Source: an uncultured Propioniciclava sp.
Lineage (GTDB): Bacteria; Actinomycetota; Actinomycetes; Propionibacteriales; Propionibacteriaceae
DNA length: 10,575 nucleotides
Assembly: GCA_937872005.1 (NCBI GenBank)
Contig: CALMPQ010000084.1
Location: forward strand, 1 to 10,575
Reading direction: 5' to 3'
Shown: positions 1-6,322 of the stretch, in pieces
Layout: each line of letters opens with the position of its first letter
Position numbering within the stretch: the stretch's first letter is position 1
Notes under the pieces: model-generated
The model's database searches: none
The model's input: the letters and a program-made list of their open reading frames with translations, nothing else
What the model was told of the DNA's origin: nothing
Translations under genes and position numbers: made by a program

Positions 1-453
1 AACTCCCGCGTCTCCTGCGTGACAAGGGTGAGTGTCGGCGCCCCCGACCCCCAGGTGCTCCTCCTTGCCCAGCGACCCGCGCCGGGCGGCCACATCACAC
101 TCGGCCACCGACACCCCGGACGCCGCCGCGACCACCGCCGCCACGAGCCCCTCCACCAGGGGCGCCGCGGAGATCACCGCCCGGGCGGCTACCTCGGGCG
201 AGCAGAACTCCAGGCCCATCTCGGCCGACAGCACCGCGCTGCCCAGGTCGACCAGCAGCAGGACGCCCTCGCCGTCGTCCGCCTCCCCCACGGCCTCGGC
301 GACGGAGGCGGCATCGGTCCCCAACCCACCATCAGGGAGCCCTGCAGCCGCCAGCACCACCGGGCGCGACCCCTCGGGCACCATCGCCAACGCCAATGCG
401 ATCGCCGCGTCGGCCAGCGCAGCGCTGTGCGACACCACCACGATGCCGATCAC
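1..453 (-). CDS. dhaM: DhaM, PTS phosphotransferase subunit of dihydroxyacetone kinase (C-terminal end off the window)
   Basis: DhaM takes phosphate from the PTS and passes it through its EIIA-mannose-type domain to the ADP held by DhaL, so that dihydroxyacetone is phosphorylated at the expense of phosphoenolpyruvate. The frame is open from a GTG at 453 to the left edge, giving 151 visible residues. The start reads MIGIVVVSHSAALADA. His9 in VVSHS is the expected phosphorylated histidine. Further family marks are GLGTDAASV, LLLVDLGSAVLSAEMGLEF and APLVEG. After about residue 125 the sequence becomes linker-like, so an HPr domain (and perhaps an EI-like part, as in the E. coli protein) could follow outside the window; the domain count is unknown. 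The gene starts 3 bases after the dhaL stop, with only a weak ribosome binding site, which suggests coupling to dhaL. The assignment rests on motifs plus position after dhaK and dhaL. Confidence 0.9.
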   Translation of the reverse strand, partial: MIGIVVVSHSAALADAAIALALAMVPEGSRPVVLAAAGLPDGGLGTDAASVAEAVGEADDGEGVLLLVDLGSAVLSAEMGLEFCSPEVAARAVISAAPLVEGLVAAVVAAASGVSVAECDVAARRGSLGKEEHLGVGGADTHPCHAGDAGV

Positions 454-456
454 GGC

Positions 457-1059
457 TCAGGCCAACGTCCGCGCGGCGCACCCGAGCAGCAGCGCCATGC
501 TCGTGGCGCCGGGGTCCTGGTGCCCGGCCGAGCGCTCGCCCAGGTACGACGCCCGCCCCTTGCGCGCGACGAGCGGGATCGTCGCCTCGCACCCGGACTC
601 CGCCGCCTCGGCCGCCACGCCCCAGGCCACGTCCTCCCCCGCGCCGTCGGTCAGCGCCGACTCGAACGACGACACCGCCGGCGCCAACGCGTCCACCAAC
701 GTCTTGTCACCCACCGACGCCTTGCCCCGGGCCAGCACGCCGTCGAGTCCCGCCTTCAGCGCCGCGCCGGGCCCCGAACCGAGCGCCCCCGCGAACCGCA
801 GGAAGAACGTCCCGTACAACGGGCCCGATGCTCCCCCCACCGTGCTCACCAGCGTCATGCCGACCTTCTTCAGGTACTCCCCCGCATCCGCAAAGCCACC
901 CGGTTCCAGCCCCGCCACCGCCGCCATCCCCCGTGCCATGTTGGCGCCGTGGTCGGCGTCCCCGATCGCCCGGTCGAGGTCTGTCAACTCGGCCTCGTGC
1001 TCGGCCACCACCGCCGCGAAGTCAGCCATCCACGCCACCGCGGCGCCCAGCGACACCAT
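457..1059 (-). CDS. dhaL: DhaL, ADP-binding subunit of PTS-dependent dihydroxyacetone kinase
   Basis: DhaL holds a tightly bound ADP/ATP as a phosphate carrier between DhaM and the dihydroxyacetone bound to DhaK; it is cytoplasmic. The 200-residue length is close to the roughly 210 of E. coli DhaL. The nucleotide/Mg2+ loop is LDRAIGDADHGANM, with Asp29, Asp34 and Asp36 placed as the Mg-binding aspartates of E. coli DhaL (30, 35, 37). The usual GDGDHG reads GDADHG here, a mild change. A second signature is TVGGASGPLYGTFF. I chose the ATG at 1059 because its ATGA overlaps the dhaK stop and a GGGGGG stretch lies just upstream. An in-frame upstream extension to 1149 would lie inside dhaK and has no family similarity. 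An internal ATG ten codons later (MADF) is a less likely start. Confidence 0.95.
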   Translation of the reverse strand: MVSLGAAVAWMADFAAVVAEHEAELTDLDRAIGDADHGANMARGMAAVAGLEPGGFADAGEYLKKVGMTLVSTVGGASGPLYGTFFLRFAGALGSGPGAALKAGLDGVLARGKASVGDKTLVDALAPAVSSFESALTDGAGEDVAWGVAAEAAESGCEATIPLVARKGRASYLGERSAGHQDPGATSMALLLGCAARTLA

Positions 1060-2060
1060 CAGGCCCCCCAGCGCAGTCCGGGCGTGTCGACGGGGGCGTC
1101 CCACAGCCGCAGCAGGTCGTCGTCGGCCCCCAGCACGGTCAGCGAGCACCCCGCCATCTCCAGCGACGTGATGTAGTTGCCGACCAGGTTTCGCGCCACC
1201 GTCACCCCAGCCTTCTCCAGCAGCGCGGCCACCTCGCCGTACATCAGGTAGAGCTCGAGCAGCGGCGTCCCACCCATGCCGTTGAGCAGCACGATCGCGG
1301 GCCCGCCGGTGAAGTCGAGGTCGGCCAGCACCGGTTCGACCAGCATCTCGGCCACCTCCCGCGCGGGCGACAACGGGACGCGGTGGCGTCCGGGCTCACC
1401 GTGGATGCCCATGCCGACCTCCATCTCGTCCTCGCCCAGGTCGAAGGTCGGACGCCCCGCCTGCGGCACCGTGCACGACGTCAGGGCCACGCCCATGGAT
1501 CGGCCGCCCTCCGCCACCCGGCGGGCCACGTCGAGCACCGCGTCGAGGTCGCGGCCCTCCTCGGCGGCAGCCCCGGCGATCTTCTCCAGCAGCACGGTGA
1601 CGCCGACGCCGCGGCGCCCGGCCGTCCAGGTCGAGTCCTGCACGGCGACGTCGTCGTCGGTGACGACCGACTCGACGCGCACCCCCGACTCGGCAGCAAC
1701 CATCTCTGCCGCCATCTCGAAGTTCATCACGTCGCCGGTGTAGTTCTTCACGATGTGCAGCACACCCGCGCCGCCATCCACGGCCGCCGTCGCCGCGATG
1801 ACCTGGTCAGGCACGGGCGACGTGAAGACCTCACCGCAGCACGCGGCGTCCAGCATGCCCGGGCCGACGAAGCCGGCGTGCAGCGGTTCGTGGCCCGACC
1901 CACCGCCCGAGACGAGCCCCACCTTGCCGCGCCGCGGCGCGTCACCCCGCAGCACCAAGCGGTTGGCGTGGTCGACCCGAACGCGCCCGGCGTGCGCCCG
2001 CTCGAAGCCGACCAGCGCCTCGGCGACGACGTCGGCGGGCGCATTGATCAGCTTCTTCAC
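1059..2060 (-). CDS. dhaK: DhaK, dihydroxyacetone-binding subunit of PTS-dependent dihydroxyacetone kinase
   Basis: DhaK binds dihydroxyacetone through a hemiaminal bond to a histidine and receives phosphate from DhaL-bound ATP, giving dihydroxyacetone phosphate for glycolysis. The 333 residues match the family (E. coli 356). The N-terminal half has [16 protein letters not shown] with His57, then GEVFTSP, then [14 protein letters not shown] with Asp110; these correspond to E. coli His56 and Asp109. GMGIHGEPG places the substrate-binding histidine at 220 (E. coli His230 or its equivalent). The C-terminal part has [14 protein letters not shown] and [14 protein letters not shown]. The GTG at 2060 is the start: it forms a GTGA overlap with the ppk2 stop, and GGGGAG lies 5 bases upstream. 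The open frame continues upstream but only as a shadow of ppk2. An ATP-dependent single-chain kinase is unlikely because the DhaL domain is a separate gene. Confidence 0.97.
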   Translation of the reverse strand: MKKLINAPADVVAEALVGFERAHAGRVRVDHANRLVLRGDAPRRGKVGLVSGGGSGHEPLHAGFVGPGMLDAACCGEVFTSPVPDQVIAATAAVDGGAGVLHIVKNYTGDVMNFEMAAEMVAAESGVRVESVVTDDDVAVQDSTWTAGRRGVGVTVLLEKIAGAAAEEGRDLDAVLDVARRVAEGGRSMGVALTSCTVPQAGRPTFDLGEDEMEVGMGIHGEPGRHRVPLSPAREVAEMLVEPVLADLDFTGGPAIVLLNGMGGTPLLELYLMYGEVAALLEKAGVTVARNLVGNYITSLEMAGCSLTVLGADDDLLRLWDAPVDTPGLRWGA

Positions 2061-2923
2061 GACGTCTCCCCAGTCGCGAGCAGCGCCTTCTTCATCTCCT
2101 CCACGTCGAAGTCGGCCACCGGCCACTGCGGGTCGAGGTCCTCCAGCGTGCGGGCGAGGATCTCGGTCACCGCCAGCCGGGCGTACCACTTCTTGTCGGC
2201 CGGCACGACGTACCACGGCGCGTGCTCGGTCGACGTCAGCCGGAACACGTCGGCGTACGCCTCCTGGAACGCCGGCCACTTGCTGCGGGTGTCGATGTCG
2301 CCGGGGTTGAACTTCCAGTGCTTGTCGGGCCGCTCGAGCCGCTCCATCAGCCGCTCGCCCTGCTCCTCGTAGGAGACCATCAGCGCCACCTTGATGATCG
2401 TCGTGCCGCCCTCGACGAGCTTCTTCTCCCAAGCGTTGATCTCCTCGTACCGAGGGCGCCACACCGACTCCGGCACCAGCGAATCGACCCGCACCACCAG
2501 CACGTCCTCGTAGTGCGAGCGGTCGAACACCCCGATCCGCCCGGGCGGCGGCAGGCGCTTCTCGATGCGCCACAGGTAGTGGTGCGCGCGCTCCTCCTCG
2601 GTCGGCACGCCGAACGACGCCAACGCGACGCCCTGCGGGTCGACCATGCCCAGCACGTGCCGGACGATGCCGCCCTTGCCCGCCGTGTCGAGACCCTGCA
2701 GCACCAGCAGCACCGACCGGGCCCCGCCCTCGCGGCCCTCGGCGAACAGCTTCTCCTGCAGGTCCGACATCTCGTCGCCGCGCTCGGGCAGGTACGCCTC
2801 CCCATCGGCCTTGTCGCCCGACCACCCGGGTGCGCTGTCACGGTCGAGCGCCGCGAGGTCGAAGTCGGTGCCGACGCGCAGCACATCGCGCGGGTCGGCC
2901 TTCCAGTGGTCCTTGGCTGCCAT
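2057..2923 (-). CDS. ppk2: PPK2-family polyphosphate kinase (polyphosphate:nucleotide phosphotransferase)
   Basis: PPK2 enzymes move phosphate between inorganic polyphosphate and nucleoside mono- or diphosphates. The 288-residue protein has the P-loop [11 protein letters not shown] (Lys83). It is followed by [16 protein letters not shown] (about residues 131-146), holding the Walker B-type aspartate Asp134 and the arginine of the FDRS motif. After that come a lid region with [16 protein letters not shown] and then [16 protein letters not shown]. The [10 protein letters not shown] form resembles the group active on AMP and ADP (often called class III) more than the FDRSWYNRAG form of class I; that subclass is inferred by eye. 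Start is the ATG at 2923 (MAAKDHWK) after a GGGGG stretch; an upstream ATG ten codons earlier is possible but less conserved-looking. It is the first gene of a unit with dhaK, dhaL and dhaM, and its stop overlaps the dhaK start. Confidence 0.93.
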   Translation of the reverse strand: MAAKDHWKADPRDVLRVGTDFDLAALDRDSAPGWSGDKADGEAYLPERGDEMSDLQEKLFAEGREGGARSVLLVLQGLDTAGKGGIVRHVLGMVDPQGVALASFGVPTEEERAHHYLWRIEKRLPPPGRIGVFDRSHYEDVLVVRVDSLVPESVWRPRYEEINAWEKKLVEGGTTIIKVALMVSYEEQGERLMERLERPDKHWKFNPGDIDTRSKWPAFQEAYADVFRLTSTEHAPWYVVPADKKWYARLAVTEILARTLEDLDPQWPVADFDVEEMKKALLATGETS

Positions 2924-3020
2924 GGCCCCCAGTCTGCAACACCCGGGAACCACTGGTCAGCAGCCACGGTCGAGACCGATGATCTTCCTTGTCCCCCACC
3001 ACCGACCAGGAGGAAGCCGC
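2924..3020. promoter_or_regulatory. Divergent intergenic region between ppk2-dhaKLM and the amidohydrolase unit
   Basis: This 97-base gap lies between two units transcribed away from each other, so promoters for both are expected here. No clear TTGACA/TATAAT pair is visible. A poor plus-strand candidate is TGGTCA at 2954-2959 with GATGAT at 2978-2983, 18 bases apart. A short inverted repeat, CGGTC-GA-GACCG at 2967-2978, sits between the two units and could be an operator half-site pair. It is short enough to arise by chance at this GC content. No small gene with a convincing start was seen in it. Confidence 0.45.
3008..3014 (+). promoter_or_regulatory. Strong Shine-Dalgarno site of the amidohydrolase gene
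   Basis: AGGAGGA lies 6 bases before the GTG at 3021. It fixes the start of the M20 amidohydrolase at that GTG, although the reading frame stays open much further upstream through the antisense of ppk2. Confidence 0.85.
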
Positions 3021-4289
3021 GTGGAGTTCGCGCAGTACCGCCCCGCCGTCCAGGCCGTCGTCGACGAACTCTGGGCCCGACCCGAGCTCGGCTACCAGGA
3101 GACGAACAGCAACCGCGTCGTGCGCGACTTCATCGCCGCCCACCTGACCGACGCCGACCTGACCGCGTTCAGCACCACCGGCCTCGACCTGCGCCTGTCG
3201 CGCGGCAAGGATCGCACCGTCGCGATCGTCGCCGAGCTGGACGCCGTGATCTCACCCTCGCACCCCGACGCCGACCCCGCCACCGGCGCCGTCCACGCCT
3301 GCGGACACCACACCCAGGTCGGCATCGCCTGCGCCCTCATCGCGCACTACGCGGCCACCGGCGCCCACGCCGACCTGCCCTTCGATCTCGCGTTCGTGTT
3401 CGTGCCCGCCGAGGAGTTCGTCGACCTCGACGCCCGGCAGGCGATGATCGAGCGGGGCACCATCAGCTGGCTGGGTGGCAAGCCCGAGGCGATGGCGCTG
3501 GGCGTCTTCGACGACATCGACTTCGCGATCTGCCTGCACGCCATCGGCGAGGACTTCACCGAGCCCACCATCGAGATCAACTGCGACCTCGCGGGCTTCA
3601 TGTACAAGGACGTCACGTTCCACGGCGTCGCCTCCCACGCCGGGTTCGACCCGTTCAGCGGCACCAACGCCTACGCGATGGCGACCCTGTTCACCACCGC
3701 GCTCGGCTTGTCGCGCCAGCAGCTCCGCGAGGACGTCTTCGCCCGGATGAACCCCGTCATCCTCGCCACCGACATGACCACCAACGTCGTCCCGCACGAG
3801 GTGACGGTCTCCACCGACCTGCGGTCGACCGACACCGACTACCTCGTCGACATGGCCGCCCGCATCGACCGGGCCGCCCACGGCTGCGCCGCCGCGCTGG
3901 GCGGCACGGCGTCCGTGCGCACCCGCATGGGCTACCTGCCCTTCGTGCAGGACCGCAGCATGAACGAGGCCTTCCGTGAGGCCTTCGAGGCCGACCCGAC
4001 GATCACCCACCTGATCGCCGACCGGGGCGCCATCGCCGCGGCCGGGGACGCCGGTGACCTCGCCTTCATGCTGCCGACCGCCCAGCTCAGCTACGGTGGG
4101 TTCACCGGGCGCATCCACGGCAACGACTTCTACCTGGCCGACCCGACGCACGTGCTCGAGAACGTGCCGGCCCTCGTCGCGGACGCCCTCTCCCGCCTCG
4201 GCCCGCACCTGCCCGACCGCCCCCGCCGCTCGTTCGCCGAGTACGAAGCCCAGATCGACACCCTGCTCGGGAAGGACACCACCGCGTGA
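3021..4289 (+). CDS. M20-family metallo-amidohydrolase / peptidase
   Basis: A cytoplasmic zinc-type (M20) hydrolase of 422 residues, cleaving an amide bond of an N-acyl amino acid or small peptide-like substrate that the sequence does not identify. Family marks in order are ELWARPELGYQET near the N terminus, AELDAV (about 71-76), HACGHHTQVG (92-101, with Cys94 and His96 as likely ligands), VPAEEF (Glu131/Glu132), CLHAI (His173), a dimerisation domain beginning around FHGVASHAGFDPFSGTNAYA, and RIHGNDFY with His366 near the C terminus. These resemble the M20D amidohydrolases (hippurate, IAA-conjugate or aminobenzoyl-glutamate type), but the usual HACGHD is HACGHH. There is no signal peptide. 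The start is the GTG at 3021 behind AGGAGGA. The stop overlaps the start of the next gene (GTGA), linking the enzyme to two membrane proteins that may import its substrate. Confidence 0.88.
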   Translation: MEFAQYRPAVQAVVDELWARPELGYQETNSNRVVRDFIAAHLTDADLTAFSTTGLDLRLSRGKDRTVAIVAELDAVISPSHPDADPATGAVHACGHHTQVGIACALIAHYAATGAHADLPFDLAFVFVPAEEFVDLDARQAMIERGTISWLGGKPEAMALGVFDDIDFAICLHAIGEDFTEPTIEINCDLAGFMYKDVTFHGVASHAGFDPFSGTNAYAMATLFTTALGLSRQQLREDVFARMNPVILATDMTTNVVPHEVTVSTDLRSTDTDYLVDMAARIDRAAHGCAAALGGTASVRTRMGYLPFVQDRSMNEAFREAFEADPTITHLIADRGAIAAAGDAGDLAFMLPTAQLSYGGFTGRIHGNDFYLADPTHVLENVPALVADALSRLGPHLPDRPRRSFAEYEAQIDTLLGKDTTA

Positions 4290-5137
4290 GCACCGCCGCC
4301 GCCCCACCCGCCGAGGCCGGACGCCGTCGCCTCGACTTCGTCCTGCTGGTCGCGTTCGCGTGGGCCATCGTCGCCGTCTCGGAGCTGATCGGCTTCAGGA
4401 CCGTGCCGATCGGGTCGATCACCATCTCGATCCTGCCACTGGTGTGGGCGGTGATCCTCGGCATGGTTTTCGGCATCCCCGCGTGGCGCAAGGGCATCCT
4501 CAAGCGCATCTACTCCCCCGCCAACGTGCACTTCTCGGGCAAGTACCTGATCCTGATCATGCTGCCGCTGATGGCCCGCTACGGCGCCGACGTCGCCCCC
4601 AAGCTCGGCGAGATCCTGTCGATCGGCTGGGTGTTCCTGCTTCAGGAGCTCGGCAACCTCGGTACCGTCCTGCTGGGCCTGCCCGTCGCGCTGGCTCTCG
4701 GGCTGAAGCGCGCGGCGATCGGCTCGACCCTGGGCCTGGGCCGCGAGGGCGAGTTGGCCTACATCTCCGAGAAGTACGGCCTGCAGTCCGACGAGGGCCG
4801 CGGCGTCCTGTCGATCTACCTGATCGGCACGCTGTTCGGCGCCATCTTCTTCAGCGCGTTCGCGCCGGTGTTGCTCGCCTTCGGCTTCGACGTGCGCGCC
4901 TTGGCAATGGCGTCGGGCATGGGGTCGGCGTCCATGATGACGGCGGCGAGCTCGACGCTGGTGGCGACCGTGCCCGACCAGGCCGACACCATCCGCTCGT
5001 TCGCGGCGGCCTCGCAGCTGCTGTCGAGCTTCCTGGGCACCTACACGATGGTGTTCCTCGCCGTCCCGCTCCAGCGCGCGATGTACAACGCCTGGCAGCG
5101 CCTCACCACCCGCCGCGGCCAAGGAGCGACCCGATGA
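4286..5137 (+). CDS. Polytopic membrane protein, DUF3100-like
   Basis: A 283-residue integral membrane protein of unproven function. After a short polar N terminus come hydrophobic spans at roughly 16-36, 43-64, 87-98, 112-139, 174-200, 205-228 and 243-262. A central polar signature reads LGLGREGELAYISEKYGL (149-166) followed by GRGVLSIYLIGTLFGAIFFS, and a small-residue-rich helix ALAMASGMGSASMMTAASS (206-224) looks like a transporter pore element. From memory this pattern fits the DUF3100 family; that name needs a profile search. The GTG start at 4286 overlaps the amidohydrolase stop, with GGGAAGGA at 4269-4276 as ribosome binding site, and its own stop overlaps the next start. The tight coupling suggests one half of a substrate importer serving the M20 enzyme; this role is inference. 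Confidence 0.8.
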   Translation: MSTAAAPPAEAGRRRLDFVLLVAFAWAIVAVSELIGFRTVPIGSITISILPLVWAVILGMVFGIPAWRKGILKRIYSPANVHFSGKYLILIMLPLMARYGADVAPKLGEILSIGWVFLLQELGNLGTVLLGLPVALALGLKRAAIGSTLGLGREGELAYISEKYGLQSDEGRGVLSIYLIGTLFGAIFFSAFAPVLLAFGFDVRALAMASGMGSASMMTAASSTLVATVPDQADTIRSFAAASQLLSSFLGTYTMVFLAVPLQRAMYNAWQRLTTRRGQGATR

Positions 5138-5670
5138 GCGAGCAGACCCTCCCCCTCCCCGCCAGCGAGGAGGACGGCCGCGCCTTCGGCGGCACCCTGC
5201 GCCGCGACCTGCTCGTGTCGGCGGCCGTGCTGCTGCTCAGCGTCGCCGGCATCCTGTTCACCCAGCAGCTCAAGATGTGGTTCGGCGCCCGCGTGACCCC
5301 GATCACGGCGATGACGTTCGCCGGGCTGGCCTCGCTGTGGCTGTTCAGCATGGCCGGCGTCGCGATCGGGCACGCGATGAAGCGGTTCCCGGTCAAGGCG
5401 ATCGCCGAGTTCCCGGTGCTCGGCTGGGTGTCGCTGACGAGCCTGGTCGCCTGCCTGGCCGTGCCCGGCTTCGTCGAGGCGATCGCGGCCGTCGACTTCC
5501 TGTCGATCACCACCCCGGTGCTGGCCTTCGCGGGCATCTCGGTGGCCGACCGGCTCGTCGACCTGTCGAAGACGTCGTGGCGCGTCGCGATCACCGCCGT
5601 CTTCGTGTTCGTCGGCACCTACGTCGGGTCAGCCCTCCTGGCTCAGTTCGGGCTGTCGGTCACGGGCTAG
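5134..5670 (+). CDS. Small polytopic membrane protein, probable partner of the DUF3100-like protein
   Basis: A 178-residue integral membrane protein I do not recognise as a named family. About 24 polar N-terminal residues precede hydrophobic spans at roughly 25-43, 57-80, 95-112, 120-138 and 149-172, so about five helices. Charged residues are few and sit in loops (KRFPVK at 83-88, DRLVDLSKTSWR at 139-150). It starts at the ATG at 5134 (ATGA overlap with the preceding stop), with AAGGAG at 5121-5126. The gene order hydrolase, larger membrane protein, smaller membrane protein, all translationally linked, is what a two-subunit permease with its intracellular enzyme would look like. The last 42 bases overlap, on the other strand, the end of the HAD hydrolase gene. 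Confidence 0.8.
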   Translation: MSEQTLPLPASEEDGRAFGGTLRRDLLVSAAVLLLSVAGILFTQQLKMWFGARVTPITAMTFAGLASLWLFSMAGVAIGHAMKRFPVKAIAEFPVLGWVSLTSLVACLAVPGFVEAIAAVDFLSITTPVLAFAGISVADRLVDLSKTSWRVAITAVFVFVGTYVGSALLAQFGLSVTG

Positions 5671-6321
5671 CCCCGCGAGGTCGGCCAAGCCCAACCCGAC
5701 CCAGGTCTCCCGCAGCACTCGACGGGGCGCCTCGGGCACCGAGCCCGGCAACGAGGGCACCACGACGACGGCGCACCCGGCCGCGTTGCCCGATGCCGCC
5801 CCGGACGCCGAGTCCTCCAGCACCAGGGCCTGCCGGGGGTCCACCCCGAGCAGGGCGCAGGCCCGCAGGTACGGGTCGGGGTGCGGCTTGTTGTGCTGCA
5901 CCTCGTCCCCGCCCACCACGACGTCGAACGTCCCGGACGGGAGGCGGTCGACGGTGACGTCCAGGTAGTGCCGGTGCCCCGAGGAGACCAGCGCGCGCGG
6001 GATCCCCGCGGCCACGACGGCCTCCAGCAACTCCCGCGCGCCGGGCAGCCAGCGGATGGGCTGGGTGCGCACCGCCTCCTTCATCCGCCGCCACAGCTCG
6101 GCGGCCACGTCGCGGGGGTCGGCGTCCGATCCCACGGTGGCGACGATGTAGGCCGACGTGCGCTCGATGGTGCCGCCGATGGTCTGCTCGTGGTAGTCGT
6201 CGGGCAGCTCGCCGCCGAGTTCGCGCGCGTAGGCACGCTCGACCTCTTCCCAGAGCGTCTCCGAGTCGACGAGCGTGCCGTCGAAGTCGAACAGCACGGC
6301 CGCCGGCAACCGGTCGACCAC
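5629..6321 (-). CDS. HAD-superfamily phosphatase (beta-phosphoglucomutase/phosphatase-like, subfamily IA)
   Basis: A 230-residue haloacid dehalogenase-type enzyme expected to hydrolyse or transfer phosphate on a small metabolite. All four motifs are present: I, VLFDFDGTLVDS with nucleophile Asp12 and acid/base Asp14; II, ALVSSGHRHY with Ser113/Ser114; III, HNKPHPDPYL with Lys145; IV, LVLEDSASGAASG with Glu169-Asp170. A helical cap lies between motif I and about residue 85. The substrate cannot be read from the sequence. The GTG start at 6321 is one base after the stop of the radical SAM gene, so the two are probably co-translated; no strong ribosome binding site is visible. The 3' end overlaps the convergent membrane-protein gene by 42 bases. 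Confidence 0.92.
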   Translation of the reverse strand: MVDRLPAAVLFDFDGTLVDSETLWEEVERAYARELGGELPDDYHEQTIGGTIERTSAYIVATVGSDADPRDVAAELWRRMKEAVRTQPIRWLPGARELLEAVVAAGIPRALVSSGHRHYLDVTVDRLPSGTFDVVVGGDEVQHNKPHPDPYLRACALLGVDPRQALVLEDSASGAASGNAAGCAVVVVPSLPGSVPEAPRRVLRETWVGLGLADLAGLARDRQPELSQEG

Positions 6322-6322
6322 G

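Noticed and set aside
396..2372. A 658-codon plus-strand open frame opposite dhaM, dhaL, dhaK and ppk2
   Set aside because: Its translation is Pro/Arg/Ser-rich low-complexity sequence with no family motif, while the minus strand encodes four recognisable proteins. Long antisense frames are expected at this GC content.
2222..3979. A 585-codon plus-strand open frame across ppk2 and the amidohydrolase
   Set aside because: It crosses two real genes in the wrong frame, and its second half is Arg-rich shadow sequence of the M20 gene.
3252..4307. A 351-codon minus-strand open frame opposite the amidohydrolase
   Set aside because: It is Gly/Val/Asp/Arg-rich low-complexity sequence with no family motif, opposite a gene with full M20 motifs and a strong ribosome binding site.
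5664..5673. Palindrome GGGCTAGCCC at the end of the small membrane-protein gene as a terminator
   Set aside because: It has no loop and no following T run, and lies within the coding sequence of the HAD gene. The nearby GGTCGG/CCGACC pair (5679-5701) is also weak, so neither was called.
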